This document shows, piece by piece, positions 1-7,363 of a stretch of DNA of 23,507 bases; position 1 is the first letter of the stretch, and every line of letters starts with the position of its first letter. The notes beneath the pieces were generated by a model. That model saw only the letters and a list, made by a program, of their open reading frames with translations. It was not told the origin of the DNA and did not search any database. Origin of the DNA: Lachnoclostridium sp. UBA1175. Lineage in GTDB: Bacteria > Bacillota > Clostridia > Lachnospirales > Lachnospiraceae. The DNA lies in assembly GCA_002311665.1 (NCBI GenBank), contig DBYX01000008.1, forward strand, positions 1 to 23,507, given 5' to 3'. The translations under genes and the position numbers were made by a program.

Positions 1-75
1 AATTCTTCCCGATCTTCCGTCCCGGACACCGCCCCGGTCGCCGGTTTTCTGTGGTTTCCCCCCGTTTCGACAGTT

Positions 76-246
76 TCAACAGTAATTATCCCAACGATCC
101 GTCCCAGTCACCGCCTCGGACGGAGCAGAAGTAGGCTTATCGCCGTCATCGCTGTTGCAGCAGGCCGCAAGCAGAGCAGTCATACGGAGCAGACACGTTA
201 TAGCCATTATTGTCTTTATCATTATTGTCTTTATCACTTTTCTCAT
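76..246 (-). CDS. Short lipoprotein ORF, probably frameshifted
   Basis: The minus-strand ORF gives 56 residues: a basic start, a hydrophobic stretch and a lipobox LLAAC (cysteine at about residue 29), then a D/T/S/P-rich linker. That is the usual start of a Gram-positive surface lipoprotein. It stops abruptly after the linker. If the reading frame is shifted within the GACGGATC stretch near position 100, an open frame rich in T, G and E continues to the window edge at base 1, so this may be the 5' end of a longer gene broken by one indel. The signal peptide contains a perfect tandem duplication of 15 bases (encoding IKTIM twice). A purine-rich stretch (GGGAGGG) lies directly before the ATG, rather close, so the GTG three codons on is a possible start. 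A -10-like TATACT is at 289-294. Function unknown. Confidence 0.45.
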   Translation of the reverse strand: MRKVIKTIMIKTIMAITCLLRMTALLAACCNSDDGDKPTSAPSEAVTGTDRWDNYC

Positions 247-412
247 TCCCTCCCTGTTCTTCCCGACCGTTACAACGCGAACGAAGTCAGTATATCAAAA
301 ACCGTTGACAATTCTACAGTAATGATACTCCCGTACCGAACTACTTTCGATTTGCAACATCCACAAAAGCCGCGCTTTGCCTCAGGAGGAACCGGCGGTT
401 TGCAGGGCATGC

Positions 413-441
413 AAAAAGCGGCGGGGATCACTCCCTGCCGC
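413..441 (-). terminator. Rho-independent terminator of the MGS-like gene
   Basis: On the minus strand, arms GCGGC-A-GGGA and TCCC-C-GCCGC enclose loop GTGA, with one A/C mismatch, followed by TTTTTGC. It lies about 30 bases after the stop codon of the gene ending at 472. Confidence 0.8.
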
Positions 442-471
442 CTTGGTTTTCGATTCTTTCGCCTGCCGTGC

Positions 472-867
472 TTACCGGTAGAGATTCCGCCACTCCAGGT
501 CGCCGTTGTTCATGCCCTTGAGAAGCATCTCCGCCGTCGCGATGTTCGTCGCGAGCGGAATACTGTACTCGTCGCACAGCGGGATAACATAGTTGAACTG
601 CACCTCGTAATTGACGGCACGGTCCGTGTTCCGCAGGAAGATCACCAGGTCGAGCTGGTTCTGCTCGATCATCATCGCGAGCTGCTGCTCACCGCCCAGA
701 CTGCCCGACAGAAACTTATGAAGATGCAGGTTCGTCGCCTCCTCGATCATACGCCCCGTGACGCCCGTCGAGTACAGCTCGTGCTTGCACAAAATGCCCT
801 TGTACGCGATGCAAAGGTTCTGCATCAGCGCTTTTCTCGTATCATCCGCAATCAATCCGATATTCAC
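472..867 (-). CDS. Methylglyoxal-synthase-like protein with altered active site
   Basis: The 131 residues align along their whole length with methylglyoxal synthase (MgsA; dihydroxyacetone phosphate to methylglyoxal and phosphate, cytoplasmic). Family landmarks are STGVTG at 33-38, FLSGSLGGEQQ at 52-62 and PLATNIATAE at 104-113. Phosphate-binding positions are mostly kept: K12, T34, T37, S54 and G55. Several catalytic positions differ from the E. coli enzyme in my hand alignment: H19 is D8, T47 is V36, D71 is E60, D91 is N80, H98 is Y87 and D101 is Q90. D20 is kept as D9. Automatic annotation would probably say mgsA, but activity is doubtful and a phosphate-ligand-binding or changed role is possible. 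The start is GTG at 867 with GAGGGG eight bases upstream. It is single-gene, with its own promoter and terminator. Confidence 0.8.
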   Translation of the reverse strand: MNIGLIADDTRKALMQNLCIAYKGILCKHELYSTGVTGRMIEEATNLHLHKFLSGSLGGEQQLAMMIEQNQLDLVIFLRNTDRAVNYEVQFNYVIPLCDEYSIPLATNIATAEMLLKGMNNGDLEWRNLYR

Positions 868-953
868 AACACACCCCTCGCTTTCCTATATACGCGCACC
901 CCTACGCAATACCTTCCGAAAATAACATACCTCTCTCATTCTGAGCCACATAA

Positions 954-982
954 ACTATATCATAACTCCCCCCTGCCGTCAA
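954..982 (-). promoter_or_regulatory. Promoter of the MGS-like gene
   Basis: Minus strand TTGACG (977-982), 17-base spacer, TATAGT (954-959), giving a leader of about 80 bases. A 14-bp palindrome, CATTTTGGAAAATG (988-1001), sits just upstream of the -35 box and is a possible operator. The 328-base gap 868-1195 holds this promoter, the divergent antiporter promoter and the antiporter leader; I see no gene in it. Confidence 0.65.
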
Positions 983-1074
983 TTTGCCATTTTGGAAAAT
1001 GCGCCTATACAACATGTAAAATCGGCAAAACTGCAAAATAGCGTTCCATTTTCACAAAAAAGTCAAAAAAGGAC

Positions 1075-1102
1075 TTGCAAAAGTTAAATTATCGGCTAAA
1101 AT
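1075..1102 (+). promoter_or_regulatory. Promoter of the antiporter gene
   Basis: TTGCAA (1075-1080), 16-base spacer, TAAAAT (1097-1102). Transcription would start near 1109, leaving a leader of about 87 bases. Confidence 0.6.
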
Positions 1103-1146
1103 CTGTAGAGATTGCGCTTATACGACAACCGAGGTAACATACAGCT

Positions 1147-1170
1147 GCCGGCGACGAAGGATGCGCCGGT
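1147..1170 (+). promoter_or_regulatory. Hairpin in the antiporter 5' leader
   Basis: CCGGCG (1148-1153) pairs perfectly with CGCCGG (1164-1169), with a flanking G-U pair and a 10-base loop ACGAAGGATG. It ends about 10 bases before the AGAGGA ribosome binding site. It does not match any riboswitch class I can recall, including ydaO/c-di-AMP. A regulatory role is only inferred from its position. Confidence 0.35.
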
Positions 1171-1195
1171 CTTATTGTAAAGAGGACGGATTGAA

Positions 1196-2524
1196 ATGGG
1201 TTACGAAGTATTTCTCGATCTGGCATTGATCATCATATTTGCGAAGGTGTTCGGCATCATCGCAAGAAAACTGAAGGCGCCGCAGGTCGTCGGTGAGATC
1301 CTCGCCGGACTCCTGCTCGGACCGGCCATTCTCGGCTGGGTCCAGGCCTCGGAGTTTCTCGCGACGATGGCCGAGATCGGCGTTGTTCTTCTTATGTTCT
1401 CCGCGGGACTTGAGACCAACCTGCGCCAGCTTGCGCGCTCCGGCCTTGTCGCGACGTTGATCGCCTGCTTCGGCGTGGCGATCCCGATGGCGGGCGGCAC
1501 GGCATTGTACATGCTCTACTACGGCGTGCGCTCATTTTCCGGGCCCGAGTTCCACGAGGCGATCTTCATCGGCTGCATCATGACCGCCACGAGCGTCGGC
1601 ATCACCGTTGAGGCGCTGCGTGAAATGGGCTACCTGAAGGGCCGCGTCGGCACGACCATCCTGAGCGCCGCCATCATCGACGACGTCATCGGCATCATCG
1701 TGCTCACGTTCGTGCTCGGCCTGAAGGATGCGTCCCTCAGCCCGCTGACGACGGTGCGCAACACGGTGCTCTTCTTCGCCGCGGCGTTCCTGCTCGGCTA
1801 CGTGTTCTACCGCCTGTTCCGCAAATACGACCAACTGCACCCGCACACGCGCCGCATCCCGATCGCGGGACTCGCGCTGTGCCTCCTGATCTCCTACTCG
1901 GCCGAAAAATTCTTCGGCATCGCGGACATCACGGGCGCATTTGTGGCCGGCATCATCCTGTGCAACATCCGCGACTCGAAGTACATTGCGGAGAAGATGG
2001 ACATCAACTCCTACATGCTCTTCGGTCCCGTGTTCTTCGCCTCGATCGGTATCAAGACCTCGATCGACACGATGAGCGTGAGCCTTCTCGTGTTCTCGAT
2101 CCTGTTCGTCATCGTTGCGATGGTCACGAAGGTCATCGGCTGCGGAGCGATGGCCAAGATATGCAAGTTTAAGAACAACGAGGCGCTCAAGATCGGCTGC
2201 GGTATGATGACACGCGGCGAGGTCGCGCTGATCATCTCCCAGAAGGGCCTGAAGGTCGGCCTGATGACGTCGGACTATTTCACGGCCGTCATCCTGCTGA
2301 TCATCGTCTCCTCGATCGTCACGCCGATCACCCTCAAGCTGTGCTTCAACAAGTGGAAGGACACGGAGTGTGAGGCTGCCTCCGAGGAGACCGCTACGGA
2401 AACCGCTACGGAAACCGCTACGGAAGCCGCAGTTTCGGATTCTTCGGAAAATGAAGCTGCTCCGGACGAGACTGCTGCGGCTGAGGCTGCAGAAGCTACT
2501 GCGGAAAACGCTGCGAAGGCGTGA
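1196..2524 (+). CDS. CPA2-family Na+/H+ antiporter
   Basis: A 442-residue integral membrane protein of the monovalent cation:proton antiporter-2 family (KefB/NapA relatives), exchanging Na+ or K+ for H+ across the cytoplasmic membrane. About 12-13 hydrophobic segments fill residues 1-385. Family signs are KAPQVVGEILAGLLLGP at 27-43, the unwound-helix stretch TATSVGIT at 130-137, the paired aspartates IIDD at 160-163 and MTRGEVAL in the last third. The DD pair is typical of electrogenic Na+/H+ members rather than the K+-type. There is no C-terminal TrkA-N/RCK domain as in KefB; instead there is a tail of about 50 residues made almost only of A, T, E and S. The start at 1196 follows AGAGGACGG at good spacing. 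It is monocistronic, with its own promoter and terminator. Confidence 0.85.
   Translation: MGYEVFLDLALIIIFAKVFGIIARKLKAPQVVGEILAGLLLGPAILGWVQASEFLATMAEIGVVLLMFSAGLETNLRQLARSGLVATLIACFGVAIPMAGGTALYMLYYGVRSFSGPEFHEAIFIGCIMTATSVGITVEALREMGYLKGRVGTTILSAAIIDDVIGIIVLTFVLGLKDASLSPLTTVRNTVLFFAAAFLLGYVFYRLFRKYDQLHPHTRRIPIAGLALCLLISYSAEKFFGIADITGAFVAGIILCNIRDSKYIAEKMDINSYMLFGPVFFASIGIKTSIDTMSVSLLVFSILFVIVAMVTKVIGCGAMAKICKFKNNEALKIGCGMMTRGEVALIISQKGLKVGLMTSDYFTAVILLIIVSSIVTPITLKLCFNKWKDTECEAASEETATETATETATEAAVSDSSENEAAPDETAAAEAAEATAENAAKA
2390..2425 (+). repeat. 12-base tandem repeat in the antiporter tail
   Basis: Three perfect copies of ACCGCTACGGAA, encoding repeats of T-A-T-E, within the acidic Ala/Thr/Glu tail. 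The unit is a multiple of three, so copy number can change by slippage without breaking the frame. Confidence 0.9.
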
Positions 2525-2548
2525 TCACAAAAGTAAACCAACAAAAAC

Positions 2549-2586
2549 ACGGACCGTCGTTTCCACACGAAACAACGGTCCGTTTT
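2549..2586. terminator. Bidirectional terminator
   Basis: ACGGACCGT-C-GTTTC, loop CACAC, GAAAC-A-ACGGTCCGT, one mismatch, followed by TTTTC on the plus strand and by GTTTTTG on the minus strand. It serves the converging antiporter (plus) and ZIP transporter (minus) genes. Confidence 0.9.
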
Positions 2587-2607
2587 CATTTTCCGTAATT
2601 CTATTGA

Positions 2608-3393
2608 TCAACCGAGCGCAACATCCAAAGCCATCATCACCGTGAAACCGACCGAGAACATCAGCACGCCGATGTTGGTGTGCTCTCCGGCGGACATCTC
2701 CGGCACCAGTTCCTCCACCACGACATACATCATGGCGCCGGCCGCGAAGCTCAGCAGATACGGCATCGTCGGCACAAGCAGCGCTGCCGCAAGGATTGTC
2801 AAAGCTCCGAAGATCGGCTCCACCGCGCCCGAAAGCGCACCGTCGCGGAACGCCGCGAGACGGCTTTTTCCGTTTGCGTGCAGCGGCATCGAAATGATCG
2901 CACCCTCCGGAAAATTCTGGATCGCGATACCGATTGACAGCGCAAGCGCCGCGCCGATCGTGATCTCCGCATTGTCCGCGAGGAAACCCGCGTAGACAAC
3001 GCCGACTGCCATACCCTCGGGGATGTTGTGAAGAGTCACCGCCAAAACCATCATCGTCGTCTTGGCGAAGTTGCTGTGAAGGCCCTCGGGCTTATCGCTG
3101 TCCACATGCAAATGCGGGATGACCGAGTCGAGGAACAACAGAAGCAGCAAGCCGCACCAGAAACCGATAACCGCAGGCACAAACGCCCAGCGTCCCTTGC
3201 CTGACGCCTGCTCCATCGCCGGGATCAGCAGGCTCCAGATGGATGCTGCCACCATCACGCCCGCCGCGAAACCGCTCAGCGCACGCTGTACCTTCTCATT
3301 CAACTGTCCGCGCATAAAGAACACGCAGGCCGCACCGCCCGCGGTGCCCGCGAACGGGATCAGCAATCCGAGAATGACATCCTTACTCCACAT
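2608..3393 (-). CDS. zupT: ZIP-family metal ion transporter
   Basis: 261 residues, eight predicted membrane segments, of the ZIP family (ZupT/GufA type), importing divalent metals such as Zn2+, Fe2+ or Mn2+ into the cytoplasm. The two metal-site helices are visible: HNIPEG at 122-127 and QNFPEG at 159-164, with a further EELVPE at 227-232. The loop between the third and fourth segments carries a histidine-containing stretch, PHLHVDSD at 93-100, a typical metal-binding loop. ATG at 3393 is preceded by AGAAGG. The promoter is a good one, and a perfect inverted repeat GGTTAG-N6-CTAACC lies between the -10 box and the ribosome binding site, so metal-dependent repression is likely. The same box precedes the ABC operon and the flavodoxin stub. 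The substrate cannot be fixed from sequence; the box suggests iron or manganese. Confidence 0.88.
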   Translation of the reverse strand: MWSKDVILGLLIPFAGTAGGAACVFFMRGQLNEKVQRALSGFAAGVMVAASIWSLLIPAMEQASGKGRWAFVPAVIGFWCGLLLLLFLDSVIPHLHVDSDKPEGLHSNFAKTTMMVLAVTLHNIPEGMAVGVVYAGFLADNAEITIGAALALSIGIAIQNFPEGAIISMPLHANGKSRLAAFRDGALSGAVEPIFGALTILAAALLVPTMPYLLSFAAGAMMYVVVEELVPEMSAGEHTNIGVLMFSVGFTVMMALDVALG

Positions 3394-3411
3394 AGTCGCC
3401 GCCTTCTTTCC

Positions 3412-3429
3412 GGTTAGTCTGCGCTAACC
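3412..3429 (-). promoter_or_regulatory. Metal-type operator, ZIP gene
   Basis: Perfect inverted repeat GGTTAG-TCTGCG-CTAACC, 6 bases downstream of the -10 box. Half-sites resemble those of DtxR/IdeR boxes (TTAGGTTAG type). It is matched by sites at 10882-10897 and 12218-12233. Confidence 0.65.
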
Positions 3430-3435
3430 ATCTGA

Positions 3436-3464
3436 AGTATAGCACATTTTCCAGAGAAAAACAA
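3436..3464 (-). promoter_or_regulatory. Promoter of the ZIP transporter
   Basis: Minus strand TTGTTT (3459-3464), 17-base spacer, TATACT (3436-3441). Confidence 0.7.
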
Positions 3465-3486
3465 TTCCGACTTCCTGTTCGCCGGG

Positions 3487-3758
3487 TCAGTCCTGCATTT
3501 TCCGCAAAATATCCCCCTTGCGGAACAAGCTGCCCTTCACTTCCTCACGGATCGGCTGAAGTTGGCCCTGTTTGATCAGGTAGGACAGATTCTGCCGTGA
3601 GCACTCAAGCAACTCACAGCTCTGCGAGGTATCGAGCGTCACACAGTAGCCGTCCGTCCCGACCTTGGCGGAGCGAAGCAGCTCCGGATTGTCCGGTATC
3701 TGCAGTTCTTCGTTGTCCCAAAGCTTTAAGAAACTTACTTTTCGGACAGTATGATCAT
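3487..3758 (-). pseudogene. Small helix-turn-helix (excisionase/MerR-like) gene, frameshifted
   Basis: An open frame runs from 3738 to the TGA at 3487 (83 residues) but has no start codon at its 5' end. It encodes a convincing DNA-binding fold of the excisionase/MerR type: LDTSQSCELLECSRQNLSYL, then IKQGQLQPI, then GSLFRKGDILRKM, i.e. helix-turn-helix plus wing. An ATG at 3758 in a neighbouring frame would give MIILSEK and then stop at TAA (3735-3737); adding one A to the AAAA run at 3739-3742 would join the two parts into one protein of about 90 residues. No good ribosome binding site precedes that ATG, and the ABC operon terminator lies immediately upstream. A GTG inside the frame after GGGACGG could still give a 50-residue protein. 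Most likely a decayed gene, or a base missed in sequencing. Confidence 0.55.
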
Positions 3759-3765
3759 CTTTACG

Positions 3766-3796
3766 TAAAAAAGAAGCACTGACGGATCAGTGCTTC
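3766..3796 (-). terminator. Terminator of the ABC transporter operon
   Basis: Minus strand GAAGCACTGA, tetraloop TCCG, TCAGTGCTTC (perfect 10-bp stem), followed by TTTTTTA. It lies about 47 bases after the last ABC stop codon. Confidence 0.92.
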
Positions 3797-3842
3797 TCCT
3801 ATACCATATCACCCTTGTCTCAATATGTCGGAATTCTTTTGA

Positions 3843-5597
3843 TCACGACGCCTGCAACTCCACGAGATGCGCGTATGTGCCGTTCGCCGCCATCAGGGAA
3901 TCGTGTGTGCCGCTCTCCTTGATCCCGCCGTCCGCGATCACGAGGATCTGGTCCGCGTCGCGGATCGTCTTCAGACGGTGCGCGATGACCAGAAGAGTCT
4001 TGTCGCGGCACAGCTCGGAGATGGCCTCCTGGATAGCGCGCTCATTATCCGCGTCCACGCTCGCCGTCGCCTCGTCGAGGATGACGATCGGCGAATCCTT
4101 GAGGATGCAGCGCGCGATCGAGATGCGCTGCTGCTCGCCTCCCGAGAGCGATGCCCCGCCCTCGCCGATCACAGTGTCAAAGCCCTGCGGCAGTTGCATG
4201 ATAAAATCGTAGCAACGAGCCTTCTTCGCAGCCTCCTCGACCTCCTCACGGCTTGCGTCCAGGCGTGCCATCGCGATGTTGTTGTAAACGGTATCCTGAA
4301 ACAGATAAACCCGCTGGAACACCATGCTGATCTGCTCCATCAGCGCACCGAGCGGCACGTTGCGGATGTCCTTTCCTTTCACACGGATGCTTCCGGCGTG
4401 GATGTCCCAGAACCTCGCAAGGAGCGATGCAATGGTCGATTTGCCGCCTCCGGAAGGCCCGACAAGGGCTGTCATGCTGCCCTTGCCGACCCGGAAGGCG
4501 ACGTCATGAAGAACGGTTTTATCGGTATAACCAAAGGAAACGTGCTCGTACTCAATCTCCGGCGCGGAGGGTTCCCGCCCGGAAGCGCTTTCATTTTCCG
4601 AAGGATCCCCGTCGAAGGAAAATGTCCCCTTATCCACAAGTTCCTTCGCCCGGAACACCTCCTCGATCCGGTCAAGGCTCGCCGAGGTGACCGTGAGGCG
4701 GGCCATCTGCGCGTAGTAACTTTTGATTGAGACAAACACATCGAACAAAAACAGCGACATGCCGACCATGTACACGTCGGTGATCGTGCCGCGGTGGAAC
4801 AGAAACGCCGTGAGCGCCAGGACCGCTGCCGTGCCGATGCCGAAGCACAGGTTCAGTGCACGGGACCAAGGCGTGTAATCGACCTCGAACGAGATGCTGT
4901 CGCGACAGCTCTTCTCAAACTCCTCCGTCAGGCGCTTCGAACGATCCCCCAGCATATTGTAGGATTTGATGATGCCGATGCCCTCCGCAAAATCGAGCAC
5001 CTCCTCCGTCAGGGACTCGCTGCATTCCTGCTTGCTCTTCGAGTGCACCAGCGTCGTCCTGAGCATCAGATTGCCAACCAGAACGAACGCACCCGTCACG
5101 AGCAGCGCAAGAAGGCCGATCCTCCAGTCCATCACGAACATCATCACGACCATGATCCCCTGCGAGATCATGAACGTCACGAGCTCCGACAGAACGCCCA
5201 TGCAATTCTCCTCGATGAACACCATGTCCGTCGCGAGCACGGAGCTGATCTTGCCGATGTTACCCTCCGTAAAATACCCCATCGGAATCTTCCGCAGATG
5301 ATCTCCGAGCCGCATGCGCATATCGGCAAATGCAAGATAGCCCGCCGCCGACTGCAGCACATTGTTTGCGTGCTCGAGAACCGCCTGCAGGATGACGCTC
5401 GCGATCATCGCAATGCCGATATAGAGGCATCTGCCGCGGGTCATCGAGCCCTCCATAAACCAGCTGACGGTGAGGAAGCAGAGCATGAGCGGAACCTTCA
5501 TCATGATGCCTTTGAAAAATGCAGTCACATACGACGCGCGGATGCGCTTTTTGTAACGACCGGTGATGTTGACCAGCCGGTGTAAAATCCTGATCAT
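3843..5597 (-). CDS. ABC transporter, fused permease and ATPase (fourth of operon)
   Basis: 584 residues: a six-helix exporter-type membrane domain (about 20-305) followed by a nucleotide-binding domain with Walker A GPSGGGKST at 380-388, Q-loop VFQ near 427, signature LSGGEQQ at 484-490, Walker B VILDEAT at 505-511 and H-loop AHR at 539-541. Both catalytic glutamate and histidine are present. The ATPase half is close to the second gene of the operon (shared QRVYLF, IMQLP, VIGEGGASLSGGE, RLKT), while the membrane half is more distant. The upstream frame stays open, but the ATG at 5597 overlaps the preceding stop as ATGA, so translational coupling fixes this start. It probably pairs with the third gene as a heterodimer. 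The likely substrate is a siderophore or other metal-linked compound, inferred from the operator of the operon; drug export is the alternative. Confidence 0.85.
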   Translation of the reverse strand: MIRILHRLVNITGRYKKRIRASYVTAFFKGIMMKVPLMLCFLTVSWFMEGSMTRGRCLYIGIAMIASVILQAVLEHANNVLQSAAGYLAFADMRMRLGDHLRKIPMGYFTEGNIGKISSVLATDMVFIEENCMGVLSELVTFMISQGIMVVMMFVMDWRIGLLALLVTGAFVLVGNLMLRTTLVHSKSKQECSESLTEEVLDFAEGIGIIKSYNMLGDRSKRLTEEFEKSCRDSISFEVDYTPWSRALNLCFGIGTAAVLALTAFLFHRGTITDVYMVGMSLFLFDVFVSIKSYYAQMARLTVTSASLDRIEEVFRAKELVDKGTFSFDGDPSENESASGREPSAPEIEYEHVSFGYTDKTVLHDVAFRVGKGSMTALVGPSGGGKSTIASLLARFWDIHAGSIRVKGKDIRNVPLGALMEQISMVFQRVYLFQDTVYNNIAMARLDASREEVEEAAKKARCYDFIMQLPQGFDTVIGEGGASLSGGEQQRISIARCILKDSPIVILDEATASVDADNERAIQEAISELCRDKTLLVIAHRLKTIRDADQILVIADGGIKESGTHDSLMAANGTYAHLVELQAS

Positions 5598-7351
5598 ATC
5601 GGTTGCACCTCCCCGCCGGCGGCTTCCTTGATCTTCCATGTGCTCGCGCCGACCGACGCCTCCCAGAGCTTGCTGTATTCCTCGCAACTCAAAAGCAACT
5701 GCCTGTGCTGCCCCGTTGCGATGCACTCGCCGTCCTTCATGACACAGATCTGATCGGCATTTTTAATCGTCGCAAGGCGGTGTGCGATCACAAGCACCGT
5801 CTTGTCCCTGACGATCTCGTCAATCGCCTCGTTCATCTTCTCCTCATTTTCCGGATCCATGAAGGCCGTCGCCTCATCGAGAACAATGATCGGAGCATTC
5901 TTTAAGATCGCGCGCGCAAGACTGATGCGCTGACGCTCACCGCCGGAGAGCTGCTTACCGCCGTCGCCGGCCTGCGTCTCAATGCCCTTCGGAAGCCTTG
6001 CAAGAAATTCATCGCACTGCGCCCTGCGCGCCGCCTCGAGCACCTGCTCGCGCGTGGCTTTCGGGTTACCGATCAGGATGTTTTCATACAGTGTCGTGTT
6101 GAACAGGAACTGCTCCTGCGAAACATACGCCACCTGATCATTCAGCGCCTCGAGAGTCATGTCGGTGATGTCCTGCCCACCGATGCGGATGGCACCGCCG
6201 TCGAGGTCATAGTAGTGCACCAGAAGCTTGGCCAGCGTCGATTTGCCGCTGCCGGACTCGCCGACGAGCGCTGTTGTCGTACCCTGCTTTAGGCTTAAAC
6301 TCACGCCGTGCAAAACCTCTTTGTCCTCGTACGCAAAATGAACGTCCTCAAACGCGACATCCCTGTTCACGCCGCGGAACTCCGACATTCCGGTCTTAAG
6401 CGGCGCGTGTTCCATGTATTTTTCGAGCTCCGCGATCTTGTAGTTGAGCTGCGGGAATTTGCCCGCGAAATTGAGTGCCTTCAAAACGGAAGGCCCGACC
6501 GCGAAAGACATGCAAAGCACCAGAACAAGCTCGCTCAAGGAGACTGTCCCCTTGATCACCCACAGAGAACCGATCGGGAGCATCAGCATCGCAAGGCACG
6601 GCAGGATGCTCGTGTACGATGCCATCCACGGCCAGCACACACGGTACCAATCCAGTGTAAAATCCCGGTATTTTCGAACCATGTCACCGAACCTGCGGTA
6701 AGAGTCGCCGTCTTTGTTGAAGACCTTGACGACCTCCATACCGTTGACGTACTCGATGATCGTGTTGTTCATGCCGGCCGCCGCCTCGTAGTAGGCACCC
6801 ATTTTCGACATGCCGGACTTCATCATCTGCCCCATCGCGTACATACCGGCAACCAAAGGAACAAGTGAGAGAAGGCCGAGCCGCCAGTTCACGACGAACA
6901 TCAGAATGATGATCAGCGCCGGGATGAAGATGTTCGCGATGCCCTCGGGGATTGCGTGCGCCAGCAACAGTTCCACCTGGTCAATGTCGTCCGTGAAGAT
7001 TTTCTTGATCCGCCCGGTACCCATCTCACGGATGTTCCCGAGCGGTTGACGCTCAAGCTTGCCCTGCAGCGACACACGGAGATTTTTCAGCGTGTTGTAG
7101 GCGCTGATGTGGGAAAATACCAGTCCCTGCGTGTAAAGCACCGCGAACAGGATCTCGCAGAACGCGATCGCTGCCACACGGATCACGATATATTTCGCGT
7201 CGATGCTCTCCCCGCGGGTGAGCGGTGCAATGATCTGATAGAGAAAGAAGTACGGGACCACGTTGGCCACGATGCCGATTGCCATAAACACGACAGCCAG
7301 CCTCGTGTATTTGCGGTACTCCCCGATATACGGGGCAACTCGTTTAAACAT
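5594..7351 (-). CDS. ABC transporter, fused permease and ATPase (third of operon)
   Basis: 585 residues: six membrane segments (about 17-290), then an ATPase domain with Walker A GESGSGKS at 364-371, Q-loop VSQE near 410-413, signature LSGGERQ at 468-474, Walker B IIVLDEAT at 488-495 and H-loop AHR at 523-525. It belongs to the same subgroup as the first gene (VSQ Q-loop, AT followed by aromatic, then DPENE after Walker B). Start ATG at 7351 follows a strong GGAGG, 12 bases after the stop of the second gene. The stop overlaps the next start by 4 bases. With the fourth gene it forms the second of two pairs, suggesting that one pair arose by duplication of the other. It sits in the cytoplasmic membrane. 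Confidence 0.85.
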   Translation of the reverse strand: MFKRVAPYIGEYRKYTRLAVVFMAIGIVANVVPYFFLYQIIAPLTRGESIDAKYIVIRVAAIAFCEILFAVLYTQGLVFSHISAYNTLKNLRVSLQGKLERQPLGNIREMGTGRIKKIFTDDIDQVELLLAHAIPEGIANIFIPALIIILMFVVNWRLGLLSLVPLVAGMYAMGQMMKSGMSKMGAYYEAAAGMNNTIIEYVNGMEVVKVFNKDGDSYRRFGDMVRKYRDFTLDWYRVCWPWMASYTSILPCLAMLMLPIGSLWVIKGTVSLSELVLVLCMSFAVGPSVLKALNFAGKFPQLNYKIAELEKYMEHAPLKTGMSEFRGVNRDVAFEDVHFAYEDKEVLHGVSLSLKQGTTTALVGESGSGKSTLAKLLVHYYDLDGGAIRIGGQDITDMTLEALNDQVAYVSQEQFLFNTTLYENILIGNPKATREQVLEAARRAQCDEFLARLPKGIETQAGDGGKQLSGGERQRISLARAILKNAPIIVLDEATAFMDPENEEKMNEAIDEIVRDKTVLVIAHRLATIKNADQICVMKDGECIATGQHRQLLLSCEEYSKLWEASVGASTWKIKEAAGGEVQPI

Positions 7352-7363
7352 GCGTTACCTCCC

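Noticed and set aside
322..1041. 239-codon plus-strand ORF across the MGS-like gene and its promoter
   Set aside because: Antisense to a gene with clear homology; no ribosome binding site and a low-complexity translation.
1103..1195. ydaO-type c-di-AMP riboswitch before the antiporter
   Set aside because: The leader is much shorter than that element and lacks its conserved blocks.
5598..5726. N-terminal extension of the fourth ABC gene
   Set aside because: It is an alternate frame inside the third gene; the ATGA overlap at 5594-5597 is the natural coupled start.
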